A stretch of 64,000 nt of DNA, from the NCBI GenBank assembly GCA_949290575.1, contig CASESJ010000001.1, positions 591,912 through 655,911 on the forward strand, given 5' to 3'. The notes beneath the pieces are model-generated. The model was not told the origin of the DNA and made no database searches. It saw only the letters and a program-made list of their open reading frames with translations. The position numbers and the translations under genes are program-made. This DNA comes from an uncultured Clostridia bacterium (lineage in GTDB: Bacteria > Bacillota > Clostridia > Christensenellales > Borkfalkiaceae). Below are positions 17,027 to 28,364 of the stretch, one piece after another (positions within the stretch are counted from its first letter, which is position 1; each line of letters starts with the position of its first letter).

Positions 17027-17162
17027 AACTGCTCCTTCGGCGGAATTCGCCTTAAAACAACTCTATTCTACCATTTGCGCAATGTTAAGTCCAGCAATTT
17101 AAAGTGAAATAAATTTACTGTGATTAATAATCAATCCTCCGACACAACTTTCTGAATGAAAT

Positions 17163-19535
17163 TCACCTCACGACGGCGAGTTCCTTTAACGCCCTCGTGT
17201 AAGCTATATATCTTTCGTTTACCGTCATATCGCCGTCAACTACGGCAACGGCGGTGAATTCCAGACCCTTGCTCTCGTAGACTGTCATGATATTTATCTT
17301 CTTTTTGGAAATGACGCCCGTCCTGCGCACGACGTTGTAAGCCTTACGCGTATACTTTTCCAGATTGGCTTCGGAAGTAATCACCGCGCGCAGTCCCTTC
17401 TTATCCGCAAGGTATCTGCCGATTGACTTGGGCGCAATGACTTCCACATCTTCGCCAGAAAGTCCAACGGGCTGCATTTCTATGCCGAGATTGCCCGACA
17501 CGTAGTCGACAATCTGGTTCGTGTTGCGGTAGTTGCGGGTTATGTCGTAAACTTCATACCCCAGCTGCGACCAGTCCCCCACGCCGCGATAGGGCGTTAT
17601 GTTCTGCTTGAGGTCGCCGAACACGTTGAAACACGCCTCGGAATTGACTTTGCGCAGTATGTCGTACTCGGCGGGAGAAATGTCCTGAGCCTCGTCGACG
17701 AAGACGAAGGAATACTTTGGCGAAAGATTGTACCCCAGCGCGCACAGAAGGGCGCACAGACAGTATATGTCCGCCCTGCAGAACACCTTATTTGTCACGC
17801 CGTATTTCGCCTTGATATTTTTTACCGTCTCTTTGAAGAAGAAACGGGCGATATCGACGGTATCCTCGCACTTGCCGATATGCACGAGATACCCCTCCCC
17901 GCGAGCCACTTCGGCAAAATCGAAGGTGACATAAAAGTCGGAAAGTATGCGTTCGATGCGGGATATTGCCGCGTCAATCTCCTTTTTGAGCTCTTCGCGC
18001 TTTGCAATTCTCTCGGCGTAGGTAAATTCTTCATTGCCCGCCACAATGATTTTATAGCGTTTCAGGTCGGTTATTTCTCTCTCGACGGTAGTCTTTAAAG
18101 AGCGCAGATCCTCCGCCGCGGCAAGACAGATTTTTTCGCCGTAGCGACGTATGAATTTGAGCGATTTATAGAAGGATAAAAACTGTTTGTAGAAGTAAAA
18201 ATATCCGTTCATCCTCGCGTCCGTGACGTTGACGGACAGAAAGTCTTTGACCTCGTACACGCAGTTGAAGAGCGAGCGCATCTGCTTTGTGTAGTAAAGT
18301 CCTCCGTCGGGCTTTTCCTTTATTTCGCCGAGCACGCAACGTCTGACGCGCAGCGAGGCGTTTTTGATGTGCTCGTATTCCTTTATCTGCCTTTCGCAGG
18401 AGGAGGTTACGCCGTCTATGAGCTCGCTGCCGTTTTCACGCGAGAGCATGGAGCGCACGCTGTCGAAAATTTTAGCAAGCTTTTTGTTTATGTCGGCGAT
18501 AAAGCGCGGCGAATACACATAATTAAGATATTCCGCGCTGACCGGCATATGATAGTCGACCTTGCCTGAAATATCTATTCCCTGATTTTTGAGCATTGCC
18601 AAAAAATAATTATCGAGCGTGGTCGTCTTTACCTTTTCGAGCTCGAGCACCTGCGCAAGCTCGTCTATGAATGCGTTGAAACTGTCCGAAGGCGTTATGA
18701 CGAGCACGTTGGAAGGTTTTATGCTCTCGTTATTGTACATGAGATAGGACAGTCTGTGCAGCATTATCATCGTCTTGCCGCTGCCCGCCACGCCCTGAAC
18801 AACAAACTGCGCGTTCTCAGGCGCGGTTATTATCTCGTACTGCTTTTCCTGAATTGTCTCTATTATGTCGCAGATTTCCTGCTTTTCCTTGCGGCTCTTC
18901 AATATATCCTTCAGAAACGGGTCGAAGATGACGGACTCGTCCCTGCCGCCTATCTCTTCCTTGGTGAGATAGTCGCCGAGCGAGAGATATTCGTTCTGAA
19001 AACCCTCGAGTTTGCCGTTGTGCACCCTCAGAGCCCTGCGCAGTATGAGTTTATAGTTGAACTCGTTGATGGAGAAGCTGAGGCGGCTCTTCTGATAGTA
19101 CTTTCTCGCAAGCGGGGCGCGCCAGTCGACAATTTCCAGCCCCTCGTCCCCCTTTTTGCCTATATAATAGCTGTTATACCCCTCTTTATCGTCGTACAAA
19201 TCCATGCGGGCAAAGTAAGTTTCGGTAAAAAAGCACTTATAGCTGTCAACCTGACGCCTGTACCCCGCAATCTGCGCGTTGAGCTCCAAAACCTGCCTGT
19301 ACTTGTCCGCCGTGTAGTCGGGCGAGGACATGAGTTCGTCCCTCTCTTTAGCGCAGTCCTTTATTCTGTCGAGCAGTTTTTTGACATAGATTGCCTTGAG
19401 CATGAGAAGAACAGCCCCGAGGTGTTCTTCCTCGCAGCGCGTCTGTTTCTCCTCGTCGAGAAGGTCAAGGTAAAAATTTTTGTCCGGGGTCTTCGACGGG
19501 CTTATTAATTTTTTGAGTTGCTTTAAATCTGCCAT
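17163..19535 (-). CDS. helD: HelD-like RNA polymerase-recycling helicase
   Basis: A 790-residue superfamily 1 ATPase. The N-terminus is a long coiled-coil arm (about 30-110), followed by the HelD marks YYIGKKG and DWRAPLA (near 145-160), Walker A GVAGSGKT (near 248), Walker B FVDEAQD (near 615) and ESKGLEF and YTRA near the end. Known HelD proteins pry stalled RNA polymerase off DNA and nucleic acid, aiding recycling and sometimes rifampicin tolerance. It is a single-gene unit with its own strong promoter. A UvrD-type repair helicase is less likely because of the HelD-specific N-terminal motifs. Confidence 0.88.
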   Translation of the reverse strand: MADLKQLKKLISPSKTPDKNFYLDLLDEEKQTRCEEEHLGAVLLMLKAIYVKKLLDRIKDCAKERDELMSSPDYTADKYRQVLELNAQIAGYRRQVDSYKCFFTETYFARMDLYDDKEGYNSYYIGKKGDEGLEIVDWRAPLARKYYQKSRLSFSINEFNYKLILRRALRVHNGKLEGFQNEYLSLGDYLTKEEIGGRDESVIFDPFLKDILKSRKEKQEICDIIETIQEKQYEIITAPENAQFVVQGVAGSGKTMIMLHRLSYLMYNNESIKPSNVLVITPSDSFNAFIDELAQVLELEKVKTTTLDNYFLAMLKNQGIDISGKVDYHMPVSAEYLNYVYSPRFIADINKKLAKIFDSVRSMLSRENGSELIDGVTSSCERQIKEYEHIKNASLRVRRCVLGEIKEKPDGGLYYTKQMRSLFNCVYEVKDFLSVNVTDARMNGYFYFYKQFLSFYKSLKFIRRYGEKICLAAAEDLRSLKTTVEREITDLKRYKIIVAGNEEFTYAERIAKREELKKEIDAAISRIERILSDFYVTFDFAEVARGEGYLVHIGKCEDTVDIARFFFKETVKNIKAKYGVTNKVFCRADIYCLCALLCALGYNLSPKYSFVFVDEAQDISPAEYDILRKVNSEACFNVFGDLKQNITPYRGVGDWSQLGYEVYDITRNYRNTNQIVDYVSGNLGIEMQPVGLSGEDVEVIAPKSIGRYLADKKGLRAVITSEANLEKYTRKAYNVVRRTGVISKKKINIMTVYESKGLEFTAVAVVDGDMTVNERYIAYTRALKELAVVR

Positions 19536-19578
19536 AATAAATCTGCGGTTCTGTCACTCTGCCCGAACCGTTCATATA

Positions 19579-19607
19579 ATTATAGCATGCTTTACATCAA
19601 AAATCAA
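19579..19607 (-). promoter_or_regulatory. Promoter of helD
   Basis: Minus-strand TTGATT (19602-19607), 17-base spacer, extended -10 TGCTATAAT with TATAAT at 19579-19584, giving a leader of about 35 bases. Confidence 0.75.
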
Positions 19608-19696
19608 GCCCCGTCATAAAAGCCGCATTCCGTCGGCAAAACTCCGCAAAATCAGCCCTTTTTCGCCTATTTTGCACCATTTTTCTGCAATAAAAT

Positions 19697-19730
19697 GCGG
19701 CGCGGAGGCTGCATGCACCCCCCGCGCCGC
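19697..19730 (-). terminator. Likely terminator of the guaB-ppa run
   Basis: GCGGCGCGG and its complement flank a 16-base loop about 90 bases past the pyrophosphatase stop, followed on minus by ATTTTATT. A weak T-tract lowers certainty. Confidence 0.55.
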
Positions 19731-19821
19731 GACAAATCGCATACAGCGGACAGATCAGAAGTTTACCTTCAGTTCAAGCCGCCGCAGATTATTCAGATTG
19801 TCGTCGTCCGCAGCGCATTTT

Positions 19822-20352
19822 TCAATCGCTGAAACGTTCGTCGTAATTTTTAATACACTTCTCTATGACCGCAACCGCCTCGTCTCTGTCGCAGATTTCA
19901 TTGACCTTTGTGACCTTCTGTTCGAGGAACTTGTACACCTCGAAAAAGTGCATCATCTCTTCGAAAATATGCGCTGGCAGAGCGCGGACGTCCTGGTAGT
20001 CCTTGTAGTTGGGGTCGTTTACGGGCACGGCTATTATCTTTTCGTCGTAATCGCCGTTGTCTATCATCTTGATAACGCCTATCGGTCTGCACGTCACGAG
20101 CGTCATCGGATAGACCGAGTCCGAACACAGCACGAGCACGTCCAGAGGGTCGTCGTCCTCCGCAAGCGTGCGGGGAATAAAGCCGTAATTTGCAGGGTAG
20201 ACCGTAGAGGTGTACAGCACCCTGTCCATTCTGAGAAGTCCCGTCTGCTTGTCGAGTTCGTACTTGGTCTTGCAGCCCTTGGGTATCTCGATCAAAGCTT
20301 CGAAAATATGCGGGGTTATGCGCACTTTTTCTATGTCGTGCCAGATATTCAT
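19822..20352 (-). CDS. ppa: Inorganic pyrophosphatase (family I)
   Basis: A 176-residue soluble enzyme that hydrolyses pyrophosphate to phosphate, pulling biosynthetic reactions forward. The family I active site is clear: EIPKGCKTKYE, YPANYGFIPRT, the metal ligands in DDDPLDVLV and the DNGDYDEKI loop. The ATG at 20352 (MNIWHDIEK) has a GGAGG site in TTTCCACGGAGGAAAATT and fits the family start; an in-frame start at 20385 would overlap the methylase stop. It is the last of a run that includes GMP synthase, which releases PPi. Presence alongside a predicted PPi-dependent phosphofructokinase (46283-47506) means two users of PPi in this cell. Confidence 0.95.
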   Translation of the reverse strand: MNIWHDIEKVRITPHIFEALIEIPKGCKTKYELDKQTGLLRMDRVLYTSTVYPANYGFIPRTLAEDDDPLDVLVLCSDSVYPMTLVTCRPIGVIKMIDNGDYDEKIIAVPVNDPNYKDYQDVRALPAHIFEEMMHFFEVYKFLEQKVTKVNEICDRDEAVAVIEKCIKNYDERFSD

Positions 20353-20381
20353 AATTTTCCTCCGTGGAAACCGCGGAACGG

Positions 20382-21215
20382 TCATCTGAGTTTATTTTTA
20401 ATGCATGCCTCGTAGGTGAGAACGGTTGCCGCCACGCCCACATTCAGGCTGTCGCACTTGCCAAGCATGGGAATGGCAATCATGCTGTATTCCCCGTCGT
20501 ACCACTCCCTTGCTATGCCGTATCTTTCGCTGCCGACGACAAGCGCGGCGTTCTTGCCGAAGGGCTCGTCGTAGTAAAATTTATCCGCCCTCGTGTCTGC
20601 GAGGTAGACGGTAAAGCCGTGACTTTTAAGCCAGTTTCTGCACTCCGTGACCGAGGCGAATTCAAACGTGGGCACGGTTAAAATCGCGCCCTGACTTGAC
20701 TTTATGAGCTTGGGATGGGTCATTCTGACCTTGCGGTTGCAGAAGAACACGCCGTCCGCGCCCGCGCCGTCCGCCATGCGCAGCATTGTACCCGCGTTGC
20801 CGGGAATTTCCACGCCGTCGATAATCAGAATTACCGCCTTGTCTTTGGGATTGAAATTGGCTATATCCCGCCTCGGCAGAGCCGCAAGAGCCATAATGCC
20901 GTCGGGCTGACCCTTTTCCGAAATCTTTTCATACGTCTTTGCCGACACCGAAAACCTCAAATCGGTGCGCTCGGACAGATTGCGTATGAGCGTCATCACC
21001 TCGGGCGTACGCACGTGCTCGGGGCAGACTATGAGAGTTTCTATGGGCGTATCGAACCTGAGACACATTCCCGCCAGCCAGATACCCTCGGCAACAAACA
21101 GTTTTTCGGGGTTGGGCTTGCTGTTGGAAAGTATGCCCTTGACGCGCTTTATAATGCCGTTGCCCTCGCCTATCGGCTGAAAATTAAGTTCTTTGAGCAA
21201 TTCTTCAACATTCAT
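20382..21215 (-). CDS. TrmH/SpoU-family RNA 2'-O-methyltransferase
   Basis: A 277-residue SPOUT methyltransferase that puts a methyl group from S-adenosylmethionine on a ribose of rRNA or tRNA. The N-terminal ~100 residues are the L30e-like substrate-binding domain. The knotted catalytic domain shows IPGNAGTMLR (motif 1), VVGSERYGI (motif 2) and IPMLGKCDSLNVGVAA (motif 3), with the catalytic Arg and Glu kept. The exact target nucleotide cannot be read from sequence; 23S rRNA is most likely. It sits 30 bases before ppa and 33 after the PPC-domain gene. Confidence 0.88.
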   Translation of the reverse strand: MNVEELLKELNFQPIGEGNGIIKRVKGILSNSKPNPEKLFVAEGIWLAGMCLRFDTPIETLIVCPEHVRTPEVMTLIRNLSERTDLRFSVSAKTYEKISEKGQPDGIMALAALPRRDIANFNPKDKAVILIIDGVEIPGNAGTMLRMADGAGADGVFFCNRKVRMTHPKLIKSSQGAILTVPTFEFASVTECRNWLKSHGFTVYLADTRADKFYYDEPFGKNAALVVGSERYGIAREWYDGEYSMIAIPMLGKCDSLNVGVAATVLTYEACIKNKLR

Positions 21216-21247
21216 CCGCTCACCGAAAGCGCGTTCCGCGCCTGAAT

Positions 21248-21670
21248 TTAATCAAATTTAAAGAGGTTGAGCGCCACTTCTTCGCTGAAAGCGCGCTCCA
21301 CCTTTCCGTCGATTACAAATAAGACGACCTCGCAAGTCGCGCTTATCTCCGCGCTGTTGAGGTGTCCGCCGAAAACCTTGCCGCTCGCGTCGCCCGCACT
21401 CATATGAAGATGAGCATAAAACTGCCCGTCCTTTGTAGTGACGGTGCCCGTGAGCGATACTATTTCGTAGTCGCCCTCAAAGCTGTTCGAGCGGTAAGTT
21501 TTTTGCTCGGGCGAGAATACGCCCGCGGTAAACTTGCCCACCGCGCCGATTGCCGATATGTACGCGAGAGTTACCCTCTCGCTGCCGCACAGCGAGAGGA
21601 GAGAGGATATTATTTCCTCTCCCTTGTCAAACCTCGCCACAATTTTATCCGAAAATCTTTTATACTGCAT
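21248..21670 (-). CDS. PPC (DUF296) domain protein
   Basis: A 140-residue protein that is almost entirely one PPC/DUF296 domain. The HxHxxxG-type metal motif appears as HLHMSAGD near residue 88 and is followed by GGHLNSAEI, both family marks. Bacterial single-domain members form trimers and bind a metal; their reaction is not known, and in plants the domain is joined to an AT-hook DNA-binding part that is absent here. No ribosome-binding site is seen before the ATG, so expression may be low or depend on read-through from guaA 60 bases upstream. Confidence 0.85.
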   Translation of the reverse strand: MQYKRFSDKIVARFDKGEEIISSLLSLCGSERVTLAYISAIGAVGKFTAGVFSPEQKTYRSNSFEGDYEIVSLTGTVTTKDGQFYAHLHMSAGDASGKVFGGHLNSAEISATCEVVLFVIDGKVERAFSEEVALNLFKFD

Positions 21671-21730
21671 AGTAGTTCAACACATTCAGATTTTATTTAA
21701 GTGTAAGCGCGCTCTTACCGCGAAGAAGGC

Positions 21731-23263
21731 TTACTCCCACTCTATGGTTGAAGGGGGTTTGGAGGTTATGTCGTAAACTATTCTGTTTGCGTGCTTCACC
21801 TCGTTTACTATCCTCGTTGAAATAGTCTCGAGCACGTCGTAGGGAATGCGCGCCCAGTCTGCCGTCATCGCATCGAGCGAAGTCACCGCGCGGATGGCAA
21901 TTACGTTTTCATACGTTCTGAAATCGCCCTGCACGCCCACCGTCTTGCTGTTGGTAATGACGGTAAAGTACTGCCAGATTTTGTCGTCCAGACCCGCCTT
22001 TGCAATCTCTTCCCTTAAGATATAGTCGCTGTCCCTAAGCGTTTCGAGCTTTTCTTCCGTCACCTCGCCCATAATTCTTATGGCGAGACCGGGTCCGGGG
22101 AAGGGCTGACGCATAACTACGTTTTTGGGCAGCCCGAGCTCGAAACCTACCTTTCTGACTTCGTCCTTGAACAGGTCGCGAAGGGGCTCTACAATCTCCT
22201 TGAAATCGACAACCGAGGGCAGTCCGCCGACGTTGTGGTGCGATTTTATTACCGCGCTCTTGCCCTTGCCGCTCTCGATTACGTCGGGATATATTGTGCC
22301 CTGAACGAGGAAATCGACTTTGCCGATTGCCTTGGACTGCTTTTCGAACGAGCGGATGAACTGCTCGCCTATAATTTTGCGCTTCTTCTCGGGGTCGGAG
22401 ACGCCCTTTAATTTTTCAAGGAAAATCGCGCCGTCGTCCGCCTTTATGAGGTTCATGCCAAGCCCCTCTGCAAAGACCTTCATGACCTCGTCGGCTTCGT
22501 ACTTTCTTAAAAGTCCGTGGTCGACGAACACGCACACGAGCTGGTCGCCGACGGCTTTATGCACGAGCGTTGCCGCAACGGCGGAATCCACGCCGCCCGA
22601 CATTGCACAGAGCACTTTTTTATCGCCTATCTTTTCTTTGAGTTCCTTAATCTTGTTCGCAACGAAGTTGGACATAGTCCAGTCGCCCGCCGCGCCGCAC
22701 ACCGAATAGAGGAAGTTTTTAAGTATGGTAGTACCCATGAAAGTATGGTTGACCTCGGGGTGGAACTGCACGCCGTAGAGTTTTTTCTCCTCGTCGCCGA
22801 ATGCGGCATAGGGGCAGTGCGCCGAATGCGCGAGCATTTTAAAGCCCTCGGGAAGAACTGTAATTCTGTCGGTGTGGCTCATCCAGCAGACCGCTGTTTT
22901 GGGCATATCCTTTGTGATGTGCGAGGATACGTACTCCACCTCTGCCTTGCCGTATTCGGATGTGGACGCCTTTTCGACCGTGCCTCCGAGCATGTGCGCC
23001 ATAAGCTGGCAGCCGTAGCAGATACCTAAAACGGGTATGCCGAGCGAGAAAATTTCCTTATCGATTTTGGGAGAATTTTCATCGTACACGCTGTTCGGTC
23101 CGCCCGTGAAGATTATGCCGATGGGGTTGTATTCCTTAATCTTTTCTATGCTCATGTCCGAGGGAAGAAGGTCGCAGAATACGTTGAGCTCTCTCACTCG
23201 CCTTGCAATCAGCTGGTTATACTGTCCGCCGAAGTCTAAAATCAATACTCTTTGGTGTTGCAT
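21731..23263 (-). CDS. guaA: GMP synthase (glutamine-hydrolysing)
   Basis: A 510-residue enzyme that turns XMP, glutamine and ATP into GMP. The N-terminal class I amidotransferase (1-190) has the catalytic Cys in GICYGCQLM and the His-Glu pair in [11 protein letters not shown]. The ATP-pyrophosphatase domain has the P-loop SGGVDSAV (near 220), and the C-terminal dimerisation domain ends KPPSTIEWE, the standard terminus. Full length. AGAGGAA precedes the ATG. It follows guaB by 33 bases, so the last two steps to GMP are made from one message. Confidence 0.97.
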   Translation of the reverse strand: MQHQRVLILDFGGQYNQLIARRVRELNVFCDLLPSDMSIEKIKEYNPIGIIFTGGPNSVYDENSPKIDKEIFSLGIPVLGICYGCQLMAHMLGGTVEKASTSEYGKAEVEYVSSHITKDMPKTAVCWMSHTDRITVLPEGFKMLAHSAHCPYAAFGDEEKKLYGVQFHPEVNHTFMGTTILKNFLYSVCGAAGDWTMSNFVANKIKELKEKIGDKKVLCAMSGGVDSAVAATLVHKAVGDQLVCVFVDHGLLRKYEADEVMKVFAEGLGMNLIKADDGAIFLEKLKGVSDPEKKRKIIGEQFIRSFEKQSKAIGKVDFLVQGTIYPDVIESGKGKSAVIKSHHNVGGLPSVVDFKEIVEPLRDLFKDEVRKVGFELGLPKNVVMRQPFPGPGLAIRIMGEVTEEKLETLRDSDYILREEIAKAGLDDKIWQYFTVITNSKTVGVQGDFRTYENVIAIRAVTSLDAMTADWARIPYDVLETISTRIVNEVKHANRIVYDITSKPPSTIEWE

Positions 23264-23296
23264 TTTTTATATTCCTCTTTTTATTCTTTTTTTTAC

Positions 23297-25368
<2,072 letters not shown>

Positions 25369-25412
25369 ATATTATCCTTTGTAATTAAGGTCAGTTTTTG
25401 CCCTTAAATTAT

Positions 25413-25439
25413 TTTCGGCGAAAGAACTTTCCGCCGAAA
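25413..25439 (-). other. Hairpin in the leader of the guaB operon
   Basis: TTTCGGCG and CGCCGAAA pair around an inner GAAAG-TT-CTTTC, giving a long stem in the 5' leader between the promoter and the TTG start at 25368. No T-run follows, so it is not an obvious terminator. Confidence 0.5.
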
Positions 25440-25458
25440 TATAAATATTATTTTTATC

Positions 25459-25487
25459 ATTTTAGCACACGGCAAGGCAAAATGCAA
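25459..25487 (-). promoter_or_regulatory. Promoter of the guaB operon
   Basis: Minus-strand TTGCAT (25482-25487), 17 bases, then the extended -10 TGCTAAAAT (TAAAAT at 25459-25464). The leader is about 85 bases long. Confidence 0.65.
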
Positions 25488-25598
25488 CCGTTTGATTATT
25501 CTTTTGCGCGCATATTGCGCGCGCGCAAGGACAACTTCTTTTCAGGGAAATTTATAAAAATCTATCATAATACCGAAAGAACGAAATAAATTGTATTG

Positions 25599-26252
25599 AT
25601 GAGAAAATTTATTTTGTTTTTGTTTGCGAGCGCAACCGCTCTTATACTTACGTTTGCCGCGGCATGCGGCAATGAGACGGACTATTCCTCTTTCATTTCA
25701 GAAAAACGCACGTCCGTCTACCTCTACGAAGACGACACCCTTTCAGTAAAACTGCATTATTCTTCGCGCGAAGAGCCGTATATATCCGACGGCTTCAAGG
25801 GCGAGATGACCGAACTATGCGAGGTGTTTGTACATTTTTCCGCAAGTCCTGAGAAAGTCGAAGTGCTCTTCGACGACGGCAGAGGCGGCGAAATGAGCTA
25901 TATGTCCGTAACAGACAGTTTTTATCTGAGTTTTGCGGGCACTTTTTCGGGCGATAAGATAAACGTAAAGCTTTCGTGGGGCAATACGACAAAGACGATT
26001 GAGGCAAGCAGCGTTATGTATGACGGCGTGCTGACCTGCGAACAGGCTTTAAAATGCGCAACAGAATACGACGGCGAAACTTTTACCTCGCTGACCGACG
26101 GCAATAACTTTTTGGGCGAAATTTATGTGAGGCTGCTCTCGGACGCGGGCAAATGCTACTACTATGTAGGCGTGTGCGACAGGGAAGGCAATATAAACGC
26201 CTACCTCGTAGACGGCGAAAGCGGCAACGTAATCGCCGAGCGCAGGTCCTGA
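25599..26252 (+). CDS. Putative lipoprotein with PepSY-like end
   Basis: A 217-residue exported protein: the signal peptide MRKFILFLF...LTFAAACG ends at a Cys with small residues before it, a relaxed lipobox. The mature part is beta-rich. Its last ~50 residues (VGVCDREGNINAYLVDGESG) resemble a PepSY domain, a module found in secreted proteins. Only a weak ribosome-binding site is visible, and a TTG directly upstream at 25596 is an equally possible start. It stands alone on the plus strand between minus-strand operons. Function unknown. Confidence 0.65.
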   Translation: MRKFILFLFASATALILTFAAACGNETDYSSFISEKRTSVYLYEDDTLSVKLHYSSREEPYISDGFKGEMTELCEVFVHFSASPEKVEVLFDDGRGGEMSYMSVTDSFYLSFAGTFSGDKINVKLSWGNTTKTIEASSVMYDGVLTCEQALKCATEYDGETFTSLTDGNNFLGEIYVRLLSDAGKCYYYVGVCDREGNINAYLVDGESGNVIAERRS

Positions 26253-26372
26253 CCCCGCCCTTATCCGTACGCAATCGCCGCCGCAATAAAAATTCAGACC
26301 GCAGCGGCGTAAATCATAAACAACCGCGAAGTGTACAAAAAATTAATATTGCGGCGTCTGCACATCTGAATG

Positions 26373-26408
26373 CGGCGCGGGCGCGACAGAATTGTCGCGC
26401 CCGCGCCG
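26373..26408 (+). terminator. Terminator after the lipoprotein gene
   Basis: A 16-pair GC-rich stem with loop GAAT, followed on plus by TAATTTTTATT. It lies 120 bases past the stop codon. Confidence 0.75.
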
Positions 26409-26439
26409 TAATTTTTATTCAGCTTGGGTCATAAACCGT

Positions 26440-26940
26440 TCAGAGTTGTTTTTCGTAGGCAATTCTCGGCTGCGAGCGCACGGAAATCTGCCCGCGGCAG
26501 ACGAAGCCTGAGGAGGTTAAAAGGTTGCGCATGGGAGCGTTGAGCTCGTGAGTGTCTAGTCTCAGGGAGACTGCGCCAACCGAACGAGCGCGTTGCTCGG
26601 CACAGCTTAAAATAAATCGGGCGCAGCCGCAACCGCGGAACTCGCTGTTCACAGCCACGGTGTGCACGGCAAGATAATTGCCGTCGCCCGACCAGATGTC
26701 CGCCCCGTCGTAATAAATATCCCTTTCCACGGCGGAAAAGACCGCCGCAATCTTACAACCCGAACAGACGACGAACAGCTCGCCCCTGCCCGTCGCCGAG
26801 CGGACGAACTCTTCGTCCGGGTGTCCGTCCTGCCACTGAGGATTGCCGAGCGAAGACATAAAAGCCCGCGCCGCGGAAAAGATGTCGTTTATTTGTTTTT
26901 CGTCCGCAGGCTGAGCCCTTCTGACAGTAAAATCATTCAT
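26440..26940 (-). CDS. GNAT acetyltransferase
   Basis: A 166-residue Gcn5-related N-acetyltransferase. The acetyl-CoA pyrophosphate loop reads RGCGCARF near residue 105, after the beta-4 strand AVHTVAVN, both standard for the fold. The substrate is not evident. It is the last gene of the lepA operon and begins five bases after hemW. No terminator is obvious directly after it. Confidence 0.85.
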   Translation of the reverse strand: MNDFTVRRAQPADEKQINDIFSAARAFMSSLGNPQWQDGHPDEEFVRSATGRGELFVVCSGCKIAAVFSAVERDIYYDGADIWSGDGNYLAVHTVAVNSEFRGCGCARFILSCAEQRARSVGAVSLRLDTHELNAPMRNLLTSSGFVCRGQISVRSQPRIAYEKQL

Positions 26941-26945
26941 ATTTG

Positions 26946-28058
26946 TTACCCGCGCAGAAAATCGCAGATTATGGAATTCTGCACGAAGAGGTATTCGTCC
27001 TTTATGCGCGCGAAGTCATCGCTGATTTCGAGATAGTGCGCATTTTTTGCGATAGCGGCGGCATATTCCGCAGCGAATTGCGTTCCGAACAGCTTTTCGA
27101 ACTCCTTTAAGTCGACCCCTCTCGTCGTGCGCATGGCGAGCATTACAAACTCGTCCTTCGCATCCTCCGAAGAGATTTCCTGCCTGTCCACAACGGGCAA
27201 CGCGCCCGAAATTATGCACTTGAAGTATTCGTCAAGGTCGAAAGTATTTGTAAAGCGCACATTCTTTATGCAGCTGGACGCCGACACTCCGAAGCCTATG
27301 TATTCGCCCCTCTTCCAATAGTTTAAGTTGTGCCTGCTCTCTTTGCCCTTCTTGCAGAAGTTGGAAACTTCGTACCTTTCAAAGCCGAGCTCTTTGAGCT
27401 TTTCCACGCCGAAGGCGTACTGAGATGCGACCTCGTCGCCGTCCGGAAGTTCGCCGTTGAGGTAGTCGGTGTAAATTGGCGTGCCGTCCTCGGGAGTGAG
27501 CGCGTACATGGAAATGTGCGACGCGCCGAACGCCGCGGCAACCTCTATCGCCTGCGAGATGTCCTGCAAAGTCTGACCTTTAAGTCCTATCATTACGTCG
27601 ACAGAAAAGTTGCAGCCTTTGAGAAGTTTGCAGCAGGTCACAAACTCGTTGAGAGTGTGTATTCTGCCGAGGTCGGCGAGTATTTTATCGTTCGCCGACT
27701 GAAGTCCTACCGAAAAGCGGTTTATGCCGCACTTTTTATAGGTATCTATCTTCTTCGCCGACACGGTGCCGGGGTTAATCTCTATGGTAATCTCTGCCGA
27801 GGGAGAGAGTTTATAGTGTTTTCTCGCCGCCGCGACGAGCATTGCGATATAATTTTCGTCGATTACCGAGGGCGTGCCACCGCCTATGTACAGCGTATCG
27901 AAGTTATAATCTTTAAGCTCCCCGCTGCGCATTGCCATCTCCCTGAAAAGGCAAGCCATATAGCTTTCGGCAAGTCCGATTTTGTCGGGGAAAGACGCAA
28001 AGTCGCAGTAGCGGCATTTGCTCTTGCAAAAGGGTATGTGTGCGTAAATTCCCGCCAT
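26946..28058 (-). CDS. hemW: HemW-type radical SAM heme chaperone
   Basis: A 370-residue radical SAM protein with the cluster motif C11-K-S-K-C15-R-Y-C18 after HIPF, then GGGTPS near residue 55 and the conserved SVGLQS block. Such proteins in lepA operons are HemW, a heme-binding chaperone, rather than the coproporphyrinogen dehydrogenase HemN. The start at 28058 directly abuts the MGMT-like stop, so the genes are coupled. lepA-hemW adjacency is widespread in Firmicutes and supports the name. Confidence 0.9.
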   Translation of the reverse strand: MAGIYAHIPFCKSKCRYCDFASFPDKIGLAESYMACLFREMAMRSGELKDYNFDTLYIGGGTPSVIDENYIAMLVAAARKHYKLSPSAEITIEINPGTVSAKKIDTYKKCGINRFSVGLQSANDKILADLGRIHTLNEFVTCCKLLKGCNFSVDVMIGLKGQTLQDISQAIEVAAAFGASHISMYALTPEDGTPIYTDYLNGELPDGDEVASQYAFGVEKLKELGFERYEVSNFCKKGKESRHNLNYWKRGEYIGFGVSASSCIKNVRFTNTFDLDEYFKCIISGALPVVDRQEISSEDAKDEFVMLAMRTTRGVDLKEFEKLFGTQFAAEYAAAIAKNAHYLEISDDFARIKDEYLFVQNSIICDFLRG

Positions 28059-28364
28059 TTATATATTCCACCTGTATTTATTCATATCCACCGCGCCGTC
28101 CTCAACCTCGACGCCCTCGCTCTTTAAAAGCTCACACTGCACGTCAATTCCGCCGAAGGCGAAGCCGTCTGTAAGTCTGCCGTCCTTAAAGACCACTCTG
28201 TGACAGGGAATTATCCCCGGCTGCGGGTTGACGTGCAACGCCCACCCGACCTGACGGGCTGAGCGCGGTCTGCCGACAAGACGCGCAACGTCGCCATATG
28301 AGAGAACTTTTCCGCGTGGTATTCTCTTTACAACTTCATAGACGGCTGAATAAAAATCATTCAT
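28059..28364 (-). CDS. MGMT-family (alkyltransferase-like) protein with retained Cys
   Basis: A 101-residue protein that is only the DNA-binding domain of O6-alkylguanine-DNA alkyltransferases. It has VLSYGDVARLVGRP, the arginine-finger region SARQVGWALH and the active-site motif IPCHRVV. Alkyltransferase-like (ATL) proteins of this size usually have Trp in place of that Cys; here the Cys remains, so it could transfer an alkyl group. The ATG at 28364 overlaps the end of the preceding acetyltransferase gene by eight bases, which explains the lack of a ribosome-binding site. Confidence 0.85.
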   Translation of the reverse strand: MNDFYSAVYEVVKRIPRGKVLSYGDVARLVGRPRSARQVGWALHVNPQPGIIPCHRVVFKDGRLTDGFAFGGIDVQCELLKSEGVEVEDGAVDMNKYRWNI

